Notes under the pieces: generated by a model
The model's input: the letters and a program-made list of their open reading frames with translations, nothing else
Databases searched by the model: none
Told to the model about the DNA's origin: nothing
Source of the DNA: Mikrocytos mackini
Lineage: Eukaryota > Endomyxa > Ascetosporea > Mikrocytida > Mikrocytiidae
Direction of reading: 5' to 3'
Length of the DNA: 21,890 nt
Assembly: GCA_030180075.1 (NCBI GenBank)
Contig: JASNJN010000342.1
Span: 1-21,890 of the forward strand
Program-made: the position numbers and the translations under genes
Shown here: positions 1 through 10,025 of the stretch, in pieces
Position numbering within the stretch: the stretch's first letter is position 1
Layout: each line of letters begins with the position of its first letter

Positions 1-83
1 AGTTATTTGCCTCGTTATAATACTTGTAATTTTCCTTTAGCATATCTAAGAAGTTTAGGAAGAAAGTAACAGAGTCATATATT

Positions 84-130
84 GATTCAAAAGAAACATT
101 TTCAGATATATGGAGATGTTATTTTGAATC
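84..130. repeat. short imperfect hairpin next to the fold-back
   Basis: Positions 84-99 and 116-130 are imperfect reverse complements of about 15 bases (GATTCAAAAGAAACAT against ATGTTATTTTGAATC). The right arm ends at base 130, the first base of the large inverted repeat. A hairpin here could have taken part in a template-switch event, but that is inference. The rest of 1-129 holds no recognisable gene. Confidence 0.4.
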
Positions 131-388
131 AAAATACTTTCTAACATTCTCAAACAAAATCAAACAGATCCTATTCTATCAAAATATATTGAAAAGTTAA
201 GGGAAAACATAGAAGAAATAAACCATAATAAAAATACTATCCAAGATATTACATCCGGGTCGTCTGTAATATCTTGGATAGTATTTTTATTATGGTTTAT
301 TTCTTCTATGTTTTCCCTTAACTTTTCAATATATTTTGATAGAATAGGATCTGTTTGATTTTGTTTGAGAATGTTAGAAAGTATTTTG
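130..388. repeat. perfect 124-bp inverted duplication (fold-back)
   Basis: Bases 130-253 and 265-388 are exact reverse complements over 124 bases and are separated by an 11-base spacer (ATCCGGGTCGT) at 254-264. Complementarity stops at once on both sides. The right arm lies in the coding region of the minus-strand membrane-protein gene, so the left arm is a second, inverted copy of that coding DNA. Perfect identity means the event is recent, or is an amplification or assembly artefact. It lies close to the window end. Confidence 0.95.
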
Positions 389-792
389 TCGCTTTGCGTA
401 TAACTCAAAGGCAGACCTCTGTCGTTAATGAATTCCCTATCGGCGTTTAATAAGTACAGTTGCCTGGTGTCAAACTTATCGTCTGTGTCAGATTCTTCTA
501 CATTGATAGGGTTCTGAGGGCCTGGTCCATTATTGGAGGGCTTCAATTCTCTAGTGTCATGTTGATTGGTGTAGGCGTTGTTATCTTTGTCGGGAGTGTG
601 GTTATATTTGTTTGCCAAATGACAAAGTAATATAACGCCCCCTACAATTACAATAAAAATTATTGTAAAGAACATTGTGCCGCTATCTTTGTTATTGAAG
701 TGTACAGGTGTTGCCTGTTTATATTTGGTTCGCTCATGCCTCATTGGAGGTCTTGTATACTTCTTACGTAGCTGTGGATTTTTATGTTTCAT
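160..792 (-). CDS. single-pass membrane protein, 3' end replaced by a fold-back
   Basis: I do not recognise a family. The ATG at 792 opens a 210-residue frame. It has a basic N-terminus (residues 1-38, rich in K, R and H), one strong hydrophobic helix at about 39-59 (FFTIIFIVIVGGVILLC), and a polar, Asn- and Asp-rich region, as expected of a signal-anchor membrane protein. From about residue 136 the frame lies in the right arm of the perfect inverted repeat. After the spacer, which encodes DDPD near 177-180, the last 30 residues read the antisense of the gene itself, so the hydrophobic-looking tail (VISWIVFLLWF) is not native. The true C-terminus is missing. Upstream on the minus strand are a TTTAAA directly before the ATG, two CCCC runs and AAATTT-like tracts. 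These resemble reported microsporidian start-proximal signals, which is weak support. The gene is likely real but broken or mis-assembled at its 3' end. Confidence 0.6.
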   Translation of the reverse strand: MKHKNPQLRKKYTRPPMRHERTKYKQATPVHFNNKDSGTMFFTIIFIVIVGGVILLCHLANKYNHTPDKDNNAYTNQHDTRELKPSNNGPGPQNPINVEESDTDDKFDTRQLYLLNADREFINDRGLPLSYTQSDKILSNILKQNQTDPILSKYIEKLRENIEEINHNKNTIQDITDDPDVISWIVFLLWFISSMFSLNFSIYFDRIGSV

Positions 793-2344
793 TTAAACAT
801 AACTGTTGTCAAGTAGGGGCGTTATAGTCATTTTGGGGTTTAAGTAAATTTTAAATTTTTGAATAGCATCTTGTAACTATATAACGATAGTCTGTCATGG
901 ATATCGATAAAAAGTGCTTTAAAAATTTATGTACGTAAAGAGTTACATTTTTGGGGTTTGACTAAATCTGCCCCAATTTTACATTTTCCTAGGGTGAGGG
1001 TTTTTTGATGTTATGTATGTTTACACAACAATTATACTTATTATAGAGGTTTTATTTGTTGTTTTAAACACGATTAAACAGACACGCAAACCCGGCCAAA
1101 TACCAAAGTAATGGAATAATGCGATTTCTTTATTCTATTGATTTCTTCGAGTTTGAAATATTGATTCTCAAAGCAAGAAAGATATCTTGATCATAAGTTA
1201 ATGGGTTTTTGTTGGATTTGATCGACAAGTTCTTAATGTCTTTGGGTCTTAATAGAGTGAATTTGCAGAACGATTGTTGTTTGTGGACACATAGCTTTTA
1301 AAGTCTTGGAATTTTAAGTTTCTTAAAATTGAAAATATAAATTATACTGTAGGGACTTTATGATAATAAGATTAAATATAAAATATATGACTGCATATTT
1401 AGTGTCTCAAATCGTTATTTTGAAATAACGAAAAATGTCCTTTTGCTCTTTTTTATCCAAACCTCCTCAGTTATGTAGAAGTAGTCTTAAGCTTAAATGC
1501 CCTTTTGCTTTTGTAACAAACATATTTCAAAAATGTTTTCTAGACAAATCAAGGAAGCTATTAAACTGAGTTCATGATATCTGGATGATGGATGAGTTTG
1601 AAAATTCTTTTGACATCGAATTCTAAAGTTTATTACTTCCAACAACTTAGATATTCAATTTTATATATTATAATGGGCCATCTGCATTCTAGAACGGGTA
1701 TAATGGTTTATTTACTAGCGGTGAGATAATTGGGATATATCAATGTGTTGACTTTTATATTGATAATAAACCTGATTATAATGATATAATTAGACATTAA
1801 ATTATCGAAAATCAATATGCGAGTTTTGCTATTATTTCGAAATAAATTTTGTTGTAATTGATTATCAAGAGCATAATTCAGCTTATCTACAGTAAACATG
1901 GGTATCATGATAATATTTTAATGTTATGAACAAAATTTTCAATATTTTGCATCAAAATATCAAAATTTATATAAATTTAACTTTTAATTGCTTTCCACGT
2001 AAAAAGGAAATATTATCAAAAAACCATGTTTATCATATCGAACAATTTTATCGATTTATCGATTTTTTAATAATCGATAAAATTTTAAATGTCTAGATAT
2101 AATATAAATAATGGGAGTAGAAGTTCCTGATGTCTAACCTTGTATATATCGTATATTTTAGTTGATATAATCCAAGATCCTACGTCTTTGTAACTGGTTA
2201 TGTTAAGAAATGAGCCTATGAATTGATTTTATAATGCCTTTTGAGATGATGGATACGATAGACAAAAGAATACACACAATTTCCTATAGGGATTCCAGAG
2301 GCACTGTTGGCTATTATTTAGAATTTTCGAATATGCGAGATATA
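793..2344. other. AT-rich stretch without recognisable genes
   Basis: No frame here looks coding; a 66-codon minus-strand frame at 1708-1908 is low-complexity. Visible structure is limited to two related 19-base segments beginning TTTTGGGGTTT (about 831 and 950) and an ATCGAT-rich inverted repeat with 13-base arms at 2044-2056 and 2072-2084. I see no transposon ends. Confidence 0.5.
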
Positions 2345-2659
2345 TTAAGAAAGAAAGTTGCAATAGAAGTGATTTAGAGGATAAATATAAAATTCCAATC
2401 GTATTTTCATATCTGCATCTCTAATGCCCCTGATCTTCTTCATGGCGTCATTTAAGTTTGTAAGAGGAAGTTTGATTCTGCAGACCTTTCGTTCAAATCC
2501 TTTCCATTTGTCGTGAAATAGAGTTAGGGTGACTGGTGCCTGTTTAGACATTGCTTGGTCTGCATTTCTTTCCTTACAATATTCGACGAGTAATTGGTAT
2601 TGAAAATGACTCCAGATAAATTTACAATCTTTTGATTTATAAAAATTTGTAGCAATAAC
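2345..2659 (-). CDS. orphan open frame, possible small gene or gene fragment
   Basis: An uninterrupted minus-strand frame runs from just after a stop at 2660-2662 to a stop at 2345, about 104 codons. The first internal ATG is at 2551 and leaves 68 residues. The 36 codons before it are equally protein-like (for example FIWSHFQYQLLVEYCKERN), so either the true start lies elsewhere or this is an internal fragment. Composition is balanced, with Trp, Cys, His and charged residues rather than the Lys/Asn/Ile/Phe-only look of chance AT-rich frames. I recognise no domain. It lies head-to-head with the piggyBac remnant at 2814, but there is no evidence that the two are related. It could be an exon, a decayed transposon gene or a chance frame. 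Confidence 0.3.
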   Translation of the reverse strand, partial: VIATNFYKSKDCKFIWSHFQYQLLVEYCKERNADQAMSKQAPVTLTLFHDKWKGFERKVCRIKLPLTNLNDAMKKIRGIRDADMKIRLEFYIYPLNHFYCNFLS

Positions 2660-2813
2660 TTATGACTATCTAAAACATTCAATGATAGCGATTTAACAAA
2701 TACATACAGCTATAATTTAGATGATTCTTCCTGTGTTCCATCAAAAAATTTTTGACAAAGACACTATAAAATATAGCACATCGTGTAGTCTTATCGGAAC
2801 CAGTTTTAGCTGA

Positions 2814-3369
2814 ATGGAAGAGACTTTAGAGACCACTTTCGGTGAGATATATCGCCCAGATCTTCCTTTGATGACAGAACTCGAAACTTCGAACTTAGAC
2901 AATGATTATTAAGAGTCAATCCCAGTAACTCCGTTTTCAGTGTTCAAACTTTTCTTCGATGTCAATCTTTCATCGACCGTAGTTGAAGCTACAAACGAGT
3001 ATGGCCTACTTAAGTACCCTGGCATTTAGGCGATGAGTATTGTTAAGGAATTAAGTGATATAGTAATGCTAATAACTAGGGGTCGGCAAATATGTGATTT
3101 GATACAAAACATATATTATAAACAAATTTCTGGAAAATTTCCACTCATAATTACTCCAATTTGAAGAAATTAATATATTTTATTGAGCATTCTAAATTAA
3201 AATGGGATTTTGGCCATGTATTGATAAAAAAAGACATTGCTTCACAGCGTTTCTTTCACAGACATAATTAAGCGCGATCGATTCATAAAATTCCATAGCT
3301 GCTATCACTTCAGCAAAATCAACTATATTACAGACAGTCCTAACTTGGCAAGGATTGAACAGTTTTAAC
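2814..3369 (+). pseudogene. piggyBac-type transposase N-terminal remnant
   Basis: Read from the ATG at 2814, the frame gives an acidic leader, then an in-frame stop, then SIPVTPFSVFKLFFDVNLSS followed by VVEATNEYG. This matches the usual opening of the DDE_Tnp_1_7 (piggyBac) domain, 'P...F..FF...L...V..TN.YA'. A second stop follows PGI. About 200 bases further on, near 3262-3362, another segment reads DIIKRDRFIKFHSCYHFSK, which matches the family's 'M.RDRF..I....HF.D' motif. The piece therefore preserves the start of a piggyBac transposase with stops and shifts. The catalytic DDD region is absent because the sequence is cut off by the MITE beginning at 3370. What follows that MITE at 3868 shows no convincing continuation. 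Piggybac elements leave TTAA duplications; I could not locate element ends. The motif order is good evidence, but the copy is clearly dead. Confidence 0.6.
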
Positions 3370-3867
3370 CAGTGATGTTCGCAAAGGCATAAAAGCATAA
3401 TTTGGTCATTTTCAAAAAAGCTATTTTGGCCAAAATAGGCCATAAAAACGGGACATAATGGACATATTTTAAAAAGTAAAATGGCAAATTTTGAGCAAAA
3501 AGCAAAAATTTGGAAAAAAAATTTTTTCAATGAAAATGTATTTTTGATCTCATAGAAACCTTGTGCCCATTTTTCAAAATTATTTTTCATGTTTAATAAA
3601 ACAAAAAAATCAGAACATAATTTTGGGCATAAATCCTTGTCCAAAATTATGCCCTCGATGCCGCCGGCCAAAAATGGGCACAATCCGGGATTTTGTAGCT
3701 TTTTTGATTTTTGACGACATATTATCGCGACATAAAGCATAAATTTAGGTATAATCCGGTTTATCGCGATAACGCTGTAGCTTTTCGTGATTATCGCGAT
3801 AAAAGCATATTATGCCTTTTGAAAAGAGCTATTTTAAAAAGCTATTATGCTCTTGCGAACATCACTG
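3370..3867. mobile_element. hAT-like MITE (498 bp)
   Basis: The ends are inverted repeats starting CAGTGATGTTCGCAA. The first 15 bases are identical and 24 of 27 match. The CAGTG start is typical of hAT elements. No real gene lies inside; a 182-codon minus-strand frame spans part of it but is Phe/Lys-rich MITE sequence. The 3' half holds two copies of the palindrome TTATCGCGATAA (3761-3772, 3791-3802) and a partial third (3722-3730), plus many GCATAA/GCCAAAA words. The flanking octamers (GTTTTAAC on the left, ATATTTAT on the right) do not match, so no target duplication survives and the family assignment rests on the ends. Confidence 0.7.
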
Positions 3868-5121
3868 ATATTTATGGGTTGTAACCCATGACGAACACTT
3901 TGCACAATCCGCTTATCTATCCACAATCAGTTCGCTCGATTTCCCGACTTTCTTTTGAGCTTCCACGGGAATTTCCAGGAAACACCAAAAATTTTGTCAT
4001 GAAATTTCAGTTCTAAAAAATCTCTAAATACCCCTTTCCTGTAATTTAACCAACACCAAAGTCAACGAAGTAGTAAAACTACGAAAATAAAGAATTGGTG
4101 TTCAAAATAATGATATACAAATTTTCGGAAATTTCCCGCCACCCCGTCCCACGAACACATTATTCACAAGCCTAAACTTTGCAAAATCCGACAGGAGATT
4201 CCCTTTCGAATACATTTGAAACAATATGTACAGGTTAAATCAGATTTTGTCATCCCAGCATTTAAAATTTGCCCAAAATGCTATAAACAAACAACCGAAT
4301 GAATAAACCAAATCTGTTTAAATAGCCGCATTCAATCAAGAACAAACACCAAACCAACATACTTAAAAGAATAAATTAACCAAAGTTCGCAATTATTTAT
4401 GATTAGAATTCGGAAAATAAGTGATTTTGGAGATTACAAAGGAAATTCTAAAATTTATAGATACTCAGGTAAGGGACATCAGAAATTTTTGCGAGTTTAT
4501 ACAGGATATTGTTCGAATTTCACCCAAATATGTGACCCCTATTTTTATCACATATTTTCCGAACCCTACTTATGATACCCGTGCTATATAATCATCTAAA
4601 ATTATATTCAGTAAAACCTCGATAAGATTTACAAAGTCCCGTTTTTCGATGCTTTGTAAATTTTACTAGTAGTTTTCAATATTGTCGTGATATGGCCAAA
4701 ACTATGGGAAACCATAAATGAATGTTTATGTATTTCTAAATTGTAAAACAGATGGATATAATTGATCTTGAATATATAATAAGATTTTGTTTTTAAAGGG
4801 TTATAAATAGGGATGAGTGAAATACAGCCACCCCTGGTTAAAAGCACATTTTTGGTAATTTTCAAATTTATGTGATATTAACCAGGTGAAATTTGAATGG
4901 TGGCTTAAATCCGTCTATCGATTACATATAGCAGAATCCAAGAAAAGATCAAGAATGATATTTTCCCAAAAACACCCTATTTTTGTAAAACGTTATTATA
5001 AGCTAAAATCATTTGTATTGTTTGGTGTCACTAATTAACGGATGTTGTATAGATTTCAAAGTTTCAAAGGTTTTATATAAACGAACAAATTGCTTCCGAT
5101 TTTTAAAAATTTTAAATACTT
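3868..5121. other. no gene seen; lone pogo-like end at 4609
   Basis: No coding frame is convincing. CAGTAAAACCTCGATAAG at 4609-4626 resembles a pogo/Tigger-type terminal repeat (compare CAGTCAAACCTCTCTATAAC at 13341), but it lacks a TA before it and I found no matching inverted end. A 78-codon minus-strand frame at 4629-4865 overlaps it and looks random. Confidence 0.4.
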
Positions 5122-7193
5122 ATGCCACAGTGCAAATATTGCGCAGATACCTTCAAAACACACAGAGCAGTCAAGACACACATGTCTCTCTTATGTGGGA
5201 AACATGTTGGGAAAGATACTCGACACATACCATCTAAGAAGGCCAAGGCTTCATCAGAACCCTGCCAAACAGACAACAACATGTTTCAACTTGATAGATC
5301 TAATAAAAGTAAAGAATGCGATTCTAAATCATACACAATTGAGAATCCCAGCTTTCCAACATCCACCGTAGCCTTTTCCGCAGTGAGTTCTTTGTCCATC
5401 AAAATTACTGGCAATACAATGGAAATTGAACATTCCCCTTATGAATACAATGTTATTATTAAAGAACCCGCGATGAGTATTCCTGATTCGAAATCCATGG
5501 AACCTTTTGATGGAATAAAAACGCCTGATAGGGTTGAGACACAGTGTAATCTTGAACAAGAAGCTTCAACACCGTATTTAATAGAAGTAATAACAAACAA
5601 GCAGCACTTGGACACTTTTTTAAAGAATAAACTAAATTCAAATTTTCATAATACACTATCAGAGACATATAAAAGAAAAGATGAATTGTTACTTGAAAAG
5701 ACAATAAAAATAAAAAGCAAAGTTAAAAAAGAACACAAATTTGCAAAGCGATGGTGGGTTGAAATTTAAAGTATAAAGACAAAGCAAAAGAACACAAATA
5801 ACGAAGAACAAAATAAACCCAACCAACTAAATAAGTTTATAATTATATGTAGACTTTGCAAATTTTTACCTTCAAACAACAATATTTTAATTTCTGATTA
5901 TATAAAAGTTCATGGGTTAAATATAATAACCCATATTAAATATTTCAAAGAATTAACAGAACTACATAAGTGGAAGGAAAATAACTTACGTACAGAAACG
6001 AAACTTTTATTAAAACTACAAATAGTAAAACAGAAAATTTTGATTGCGAATATTATAAATGCAATTTTACCGAGTTAAGTACAAAACCTTGCACAGCGTT
6101 CATTACAGTAAAATATACTTCACTAAATTCAACTAAAGTAACCTTCTCAACTTTCCATACTCACCCTCCTAATTGGAAACAAATTAAATTAATACAATCG
6201 AAAAAAGATGAATTTCTTAAAAAAATTGAAAATGGAGTTTTTAAAGCAAATATATTGATAACGTAAAGAATATTGATGGAAAATACAAAAAAATCTGAAA
6301 CTGTTACAATGAGCTACTTACACAATTTGGGTACTTTGGTTTCTATGACAAAACAAATGTCCCACAACGACTATGCTAGCTTTATTAAAATTAAAGACAA
6401 CCACATTAACAACAAAGACATTATCGAAATATGCTTCGAAAAACTGAACAAAAAGAATGAAAAAATCCAAATTGAACAAAATGAATTTATTTATGCATTT
6501 ACTACAGAAGAACTTATAAGTAAATACATAAATTACTACAATAAAGGCATTTTAATTGACTCCATCCACAGTACAAACATATATGCATTTTCCTTAGTTA
6601 CAGGTTTAGTTGTTTCCGATACTTTTGAAGCATTTCCATTTATTTATATTATATGTTCAAGTGAGAGAAAATATACTAACTTATGTATTCGAACATTTGA
6701 AAAAAATAATAAACGAACATACTAAAATAAATTTCCTCATTTCCGACATGTACGCCGGCTTCCATAATGCATGGGAAAGGGCATTTTTACAAAATTCAAA
6801 AAATATTTTTTGTGATTTTCATGTTAAAAAATGTTGGAAAAAAATATTAACAAATTCATTAAAGAAACAGAACAAAAAAAATTATTATCGAATATTTAAA
6901 TATAATTTCGGCTACTACAGATGAAAAATCTTACAAACCATTATTGGTAATTTCATGAACACATTACTAACTATAAATATAAAGCTACACAAATATTTTG
7001 AAACTTATTACATGAAGAAAATAGAAAATGGGCATCATTACAAAAAAATTGCTATTTTAATACCAACAATTTCGCAGAAAGTTTCTTTAAAAGTTTAAAA
7101 TATAGATACCTTAATAGAAAAACCAATAACAGAATAGATATGCTTTTTTTAAAATTTATTGAATGTAGTTTTTTTTGGCAAAAGAGAAACTAA
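5122..7193 (+). pseudogene. decayed MULE transposase with zinc fingers (copy A)
   Basis: Pieces in several frames line up with the intact MULE gene at 16278-18655. The first is an open 215-codon frame (5122-5769) with an N-terminal C2HC finger (C4, C7, H20, C25) and a long polar linker. Next comes a C..C finger-like piece near 5848 (CRLCKF). Near 6040-6170 is a FLYWCH-like segment (YYKCNF, PCTAF, HTHPPN). The MULE core follows: the first acidic residue in LIDSIHSTNIYAF (6273-6725 frame), the second in LISDMYAGFHNAW with CDFH after it (6726-6924), and the third motif NTNNFAESFFKSLKYRYL near 7057-7120. At least four frame changes separate them, so it cannot make a full transposase. No SWIM finger was identified downstream. 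Sequence identity to the other copy is low outside the motifs, so this is a different MULE lineage. Terminal repeats were not found. Confidence 0.75.
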
Positions 7194-8961
7194 TTATTTA
7201 ATTAATTATAAATTACTCTTTTCAAACTAACGACCTACTCATATCAGATCCATATATCAGGCCAATAGCTTCTTTAATAAACTCCAAGTTCGACAATCCA
7301 CTGAATTAAATTTTCATATTTTGAAACATGTTTACAATGAACATTGTTTTCCCAAAACAACCCTTCCTATTTTAATTTTTCCAAAACCCCTTATGAATAA
7401 ACATGTTATTGCGACGTTGAGTTCATTCACAAAAACAAATGCTCCCTTGTTTAGGGTTTGTTATGTGTCATTTTAAAATATGCTTTGTGTTGCAGCAAAC
7501 CTTTGCTACATGTCAATTTATATTGGCACTTATACAGGCTTTTCAGCTTTCATAAAGTCGTACGTTTATGGCCCGTTCTAAACCTTGACCCCCATTTCTT
7601 TTTAAAGTCTCTTGAGCTATTATGGGGGTGTTTTTGGTTTTGGACCACAAACTAGAAATTGAAATTTCATTTTGTGAATAAAACCCTTGTTGGAATGCCG
7701 TGCCCTGATTTTACATATATCAGGCAAACGGTCTTAAAATGTTAATTGGAAGAAGTATTGCCACTAAAAAACTTTTCCTGGGCTTGTGTAGCCCATCAAG
7801 TTTTGCGGCATTCTATTCTTGTTTCAAGAATATTCCTTGTTTCAGGAATAACACTGTTTCGAAAATAAACCTTGTTTCAAAAATAATGATAGTTTGCTTG
7901 AGTGCAATCATCAAATTTGACAGTTTAAAAAGTTCTATCAGCCCATGTTGTATCGTAATACTTTGGACGTCGTTATCATCTGAATACCTTCCGCTCACCC
8001 CTTGTATATTAAGGCTCATGACCTTAGCGGTTTAGCTTTTGTGGGGTGGCTATCGTGTGAGACCCTGATGAGGTTCTAGCTCTCGTAGAAGCATCCATCA
8101 TACAGGACACGAGAAGAGACTGTGTTCTCAACATGCTAGCCGGTTTAGGCCTTTCTCTCAGCATCGACCCTGACCCCTGTACGGTGGGGCCGTGGGGTTT
8201 ATTGATATGCATGACCCTATGGGATTTTTCGAAAATTTAAATTTTCCTTCGACGTATACATCAAACTAGGATATTATTTTTATTTATTTTTTATAAAACA
8301 TAACTATTTTAGGAAGAGGGCGTTTGTTGCGCTTATTCCGTCGTGGTCAAACACTATCTACCCATATGGATACCTAACTCAGGTTAACAACCATGACAGT
8401 ACCGTTTACCCTGCTCTGTATATAGCATTAGTTGTGTTACCCGAGACAGGACGGTTTTGGCATGCCACTCATATATGGTGGTTTCGGGCCTTTTATTCCT
8501 TGTTCCCTTCAGCTAATTGTTGCCTACGTGGGAACGTTGGAAATTGACCCCTGCACAGTATTTTACTATGGCAGCCATAATTCGGAGGTTTCTCCGACCC
8601 AACAATCCGCCCTGATCTTTCCGCAGTCATAATGTGCGTTATAAAAACAGGAGGAATGTTGGTTTTTTAAAGCTTTTATGTCTAATATTTTAAATATTAT
8701 ATTTATTTAAAATATTGGAGAGTTCCACTTTACTAGGTATAGCCAATTGTAACTCACCACATTTTCATTTTCGGAAATATATGAAATCATTATTTAATTC
8801 AAGCATATTTATACCTTCAGCATCAAACCAACCCTAACCGTTCCATTTTGCATTTTATATAAACCAACTCATTATGGTGTTTATTGTTCAATTTATACAA
8901 TTTTTGTTGAGATAAATTTTTAAATCAACCATTGAGACACCGCGAATTTAAACTGTCCAAA
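7194..8961. other. unassigned region before the membrane-protein gene
   Basis: Frames of 60-100 codons occur on both strands, but none shows a recognisable motif. It contains a short tandem repeat (7812-7886), a noticeably GC-richer patch at about 8040-8215, and a related-looking stretch near 8545 (GACCCCTGTACGGTGG against GACCCCTGCACAGTAT). An AT-only inverted repeat lies around 8683-8716. It may hold an old transposon I cannot identify. Confidence 0.35.
7812..7886. repeat. four imperfect 18-19 bp tandem repeats
   Basis: The unit TTCCTTGTTTCAAGAATA is repeated about four times with changes (TTCTTGTTTCAAGAATA, TTCCTTGTTTCAGGAATAA, CACTGTTTCGAAAATAAA, CCTTGTTTCAAAAATAA). The first junction makes TTCAAGAATATTC (7823-7835), which fits the three-block heat-shock element pattern, although this may be accidental. 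Confidence 0.6.
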
Positions 8962-9837
8962 ATGATAGAATACAGATTCGGTAACTGCTTTTGCCATTCA
9001 TTCGTCTTCTATTGTTTCGTAATGTTTAAATTGGATTGCATACCACAAGATATTTCGACAGATTATAGCAAAATTCCTTTCAGTTCAAAAATGGAGATTT
9101 TTGTAACACAGGAAGGTAATAAGAGCCGAATTATCATGGTGTGTGCTTATATAGGCAACAAGCCGAATGATTTAACTGTGAAAACAAAATCTGGAAAAAA
9201 TGTAGACTCTTTGGATATTCAACTGAACATCTCTAGACCATTTATTTTCTTTTCTAGGATCAACTTTGATACAACAGATGGAGCAGTCGATGTAACTACG
9301 AATTTAGCGAGTATGCACCTTGATGAAGAGTTCGATAGTAAAAAATTTCTCGAAATTCTTGAAAAGGCCAGGTACAGGTCTACAGAAACAACACAGTACT
9401 CATTATCGTTCGAAGAAATAAAAGATCTATCAGGCCCTCCTTTAAAGTTTGTGGATTTTACTAGCAGTGAGAAAGTCGAAGAGTTCAAGACAGAGATTGC
9501 AGAAGGAAATCTCCAAATCAGTGTTAATGTGGATCCGAACAAAAAAGGCGAAAATACTGAATTTGCTTATTTTAATCCCCGCAGCAGAATAAGTGTTGAT
9601 TTAAGGATGCCTCTTCTATTAGACAATGAAGAAATATTTAACCGAATTATCGAAACGTTTAAAGTTGAATTCGAAGAACAAACAACAACAACACAAAAAA
9701 CACCAAGATCGTACTTTTTGTTCTTTTTGCTGGGAGGAAGTATTGTACTTATTTCTGTCACTGTTATAATAATTGCATTTAAGAAAAATAAGGAAAGAAG
9801 AAGATCAAGACCAAAAGTTAACAAAATAAATGCTTAA
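8962..9837 (+). CDS. predicted type I membrane protein
   Basis: I recognise no named family. The frame is open from 8932, but the first ATG is at 8962 (AAAATG context), giving 291 residues. The N-terminus has a hydrophobic Phe/Cys-rich segment at about 7-26 (FGNCFCHSFVFYCFVMFKLD) that fits a signal peptide. About 220 polar residues follow, with alternating beta-like stretches. A clear transmembrane helix lies at about 250-273 (FLFFLLGGSIVLISVTVIII), and the last residues are strongly basic (KKNKERRRSRPK), as for a cytosolic stop-transfer tail. The extracytoplasmic part has potential N-glycosylation sites, for example NIS near residue 89. A Thr run and Pro (TTTTQKTP) form a stalk just before the membrane. 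Upstream are AAATTTTTAAAT and GAATTTAAAC, about 20-45 bases before the ATG. It converges with the minus-strand gene ending at 10609, which has the same topology. Codon use and sequence continuity support a real gene; the function is unknown. Confidence 0.7.
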   Translation: MIEYRFGNCFCHSFVFYCFVMFKLDCIPQDISTDYSKIPFSSKMEIFVTQEGNKSRIIMVCAYIGNKPNDLTVKTKSGKNVDSLDIQLNISRPFIFFSRINFDTTDGAVDVTTNLASMHLDEEFDSKKFLEILEKARYRSTETTQYSLSFEEIKDLSGPPLKFVDFTSSEKVEEFKTEIAEGNLQISVNVDPNKKGENTEFAYFNPRSRISVDLRMPLLLDNEEIFNRIIETFKVEFEEQTTTTQKTPRSYFLFFLLGGSIVLISVTVIIIAFKKNKERRRSRPKVNKINA

Positions 9838-10025
9838 TTAAGTTTAATATTATTTGTTTAAAATGTATAAAATAGGATTATTTTATTAGCAAGTTTAAAG
9901 GAAATTATGGTTAATAGTTTTATAAAATTTAATATTCTAAGAGATATAACAGAAAGAATATCTTCAAATGTAATTCGGTTTGTAATATACAATGGTAATT
10001 AAAGTTTTAGAATATTTTGATTGTT

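Noticed and set aside
160-255. A second transmembrane segment at the C-terminus of the first gene
   Set aside because: It is encoded by the inverted copy of the gene's own coding DNA, so it is antisense translation and not a native helix.
3192-3740. 182-codon minus-strand frame
   Set aside because: It spans the boundary between the piggyBac remnant and the MITE and reads both on the wrong strand; it is a chance frame.
4609-5121. A second complete pogo-like element
   Set aside because: Only the left end is present; there is no preceding TA and no inverted partner within the window.
7739-8035. 98-codon plus-strand frame and its 68-codon antisense frame
   Set aside because: Both overlap the tandem repeat and have no motif, start context or homologue I can name.
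8932-8961. Earlier start of the 291-residue membrane protein
   Set aside because: The frame opens with TTG here; the first ATG at 8962 directly precedes the hydrophobic signal segment.
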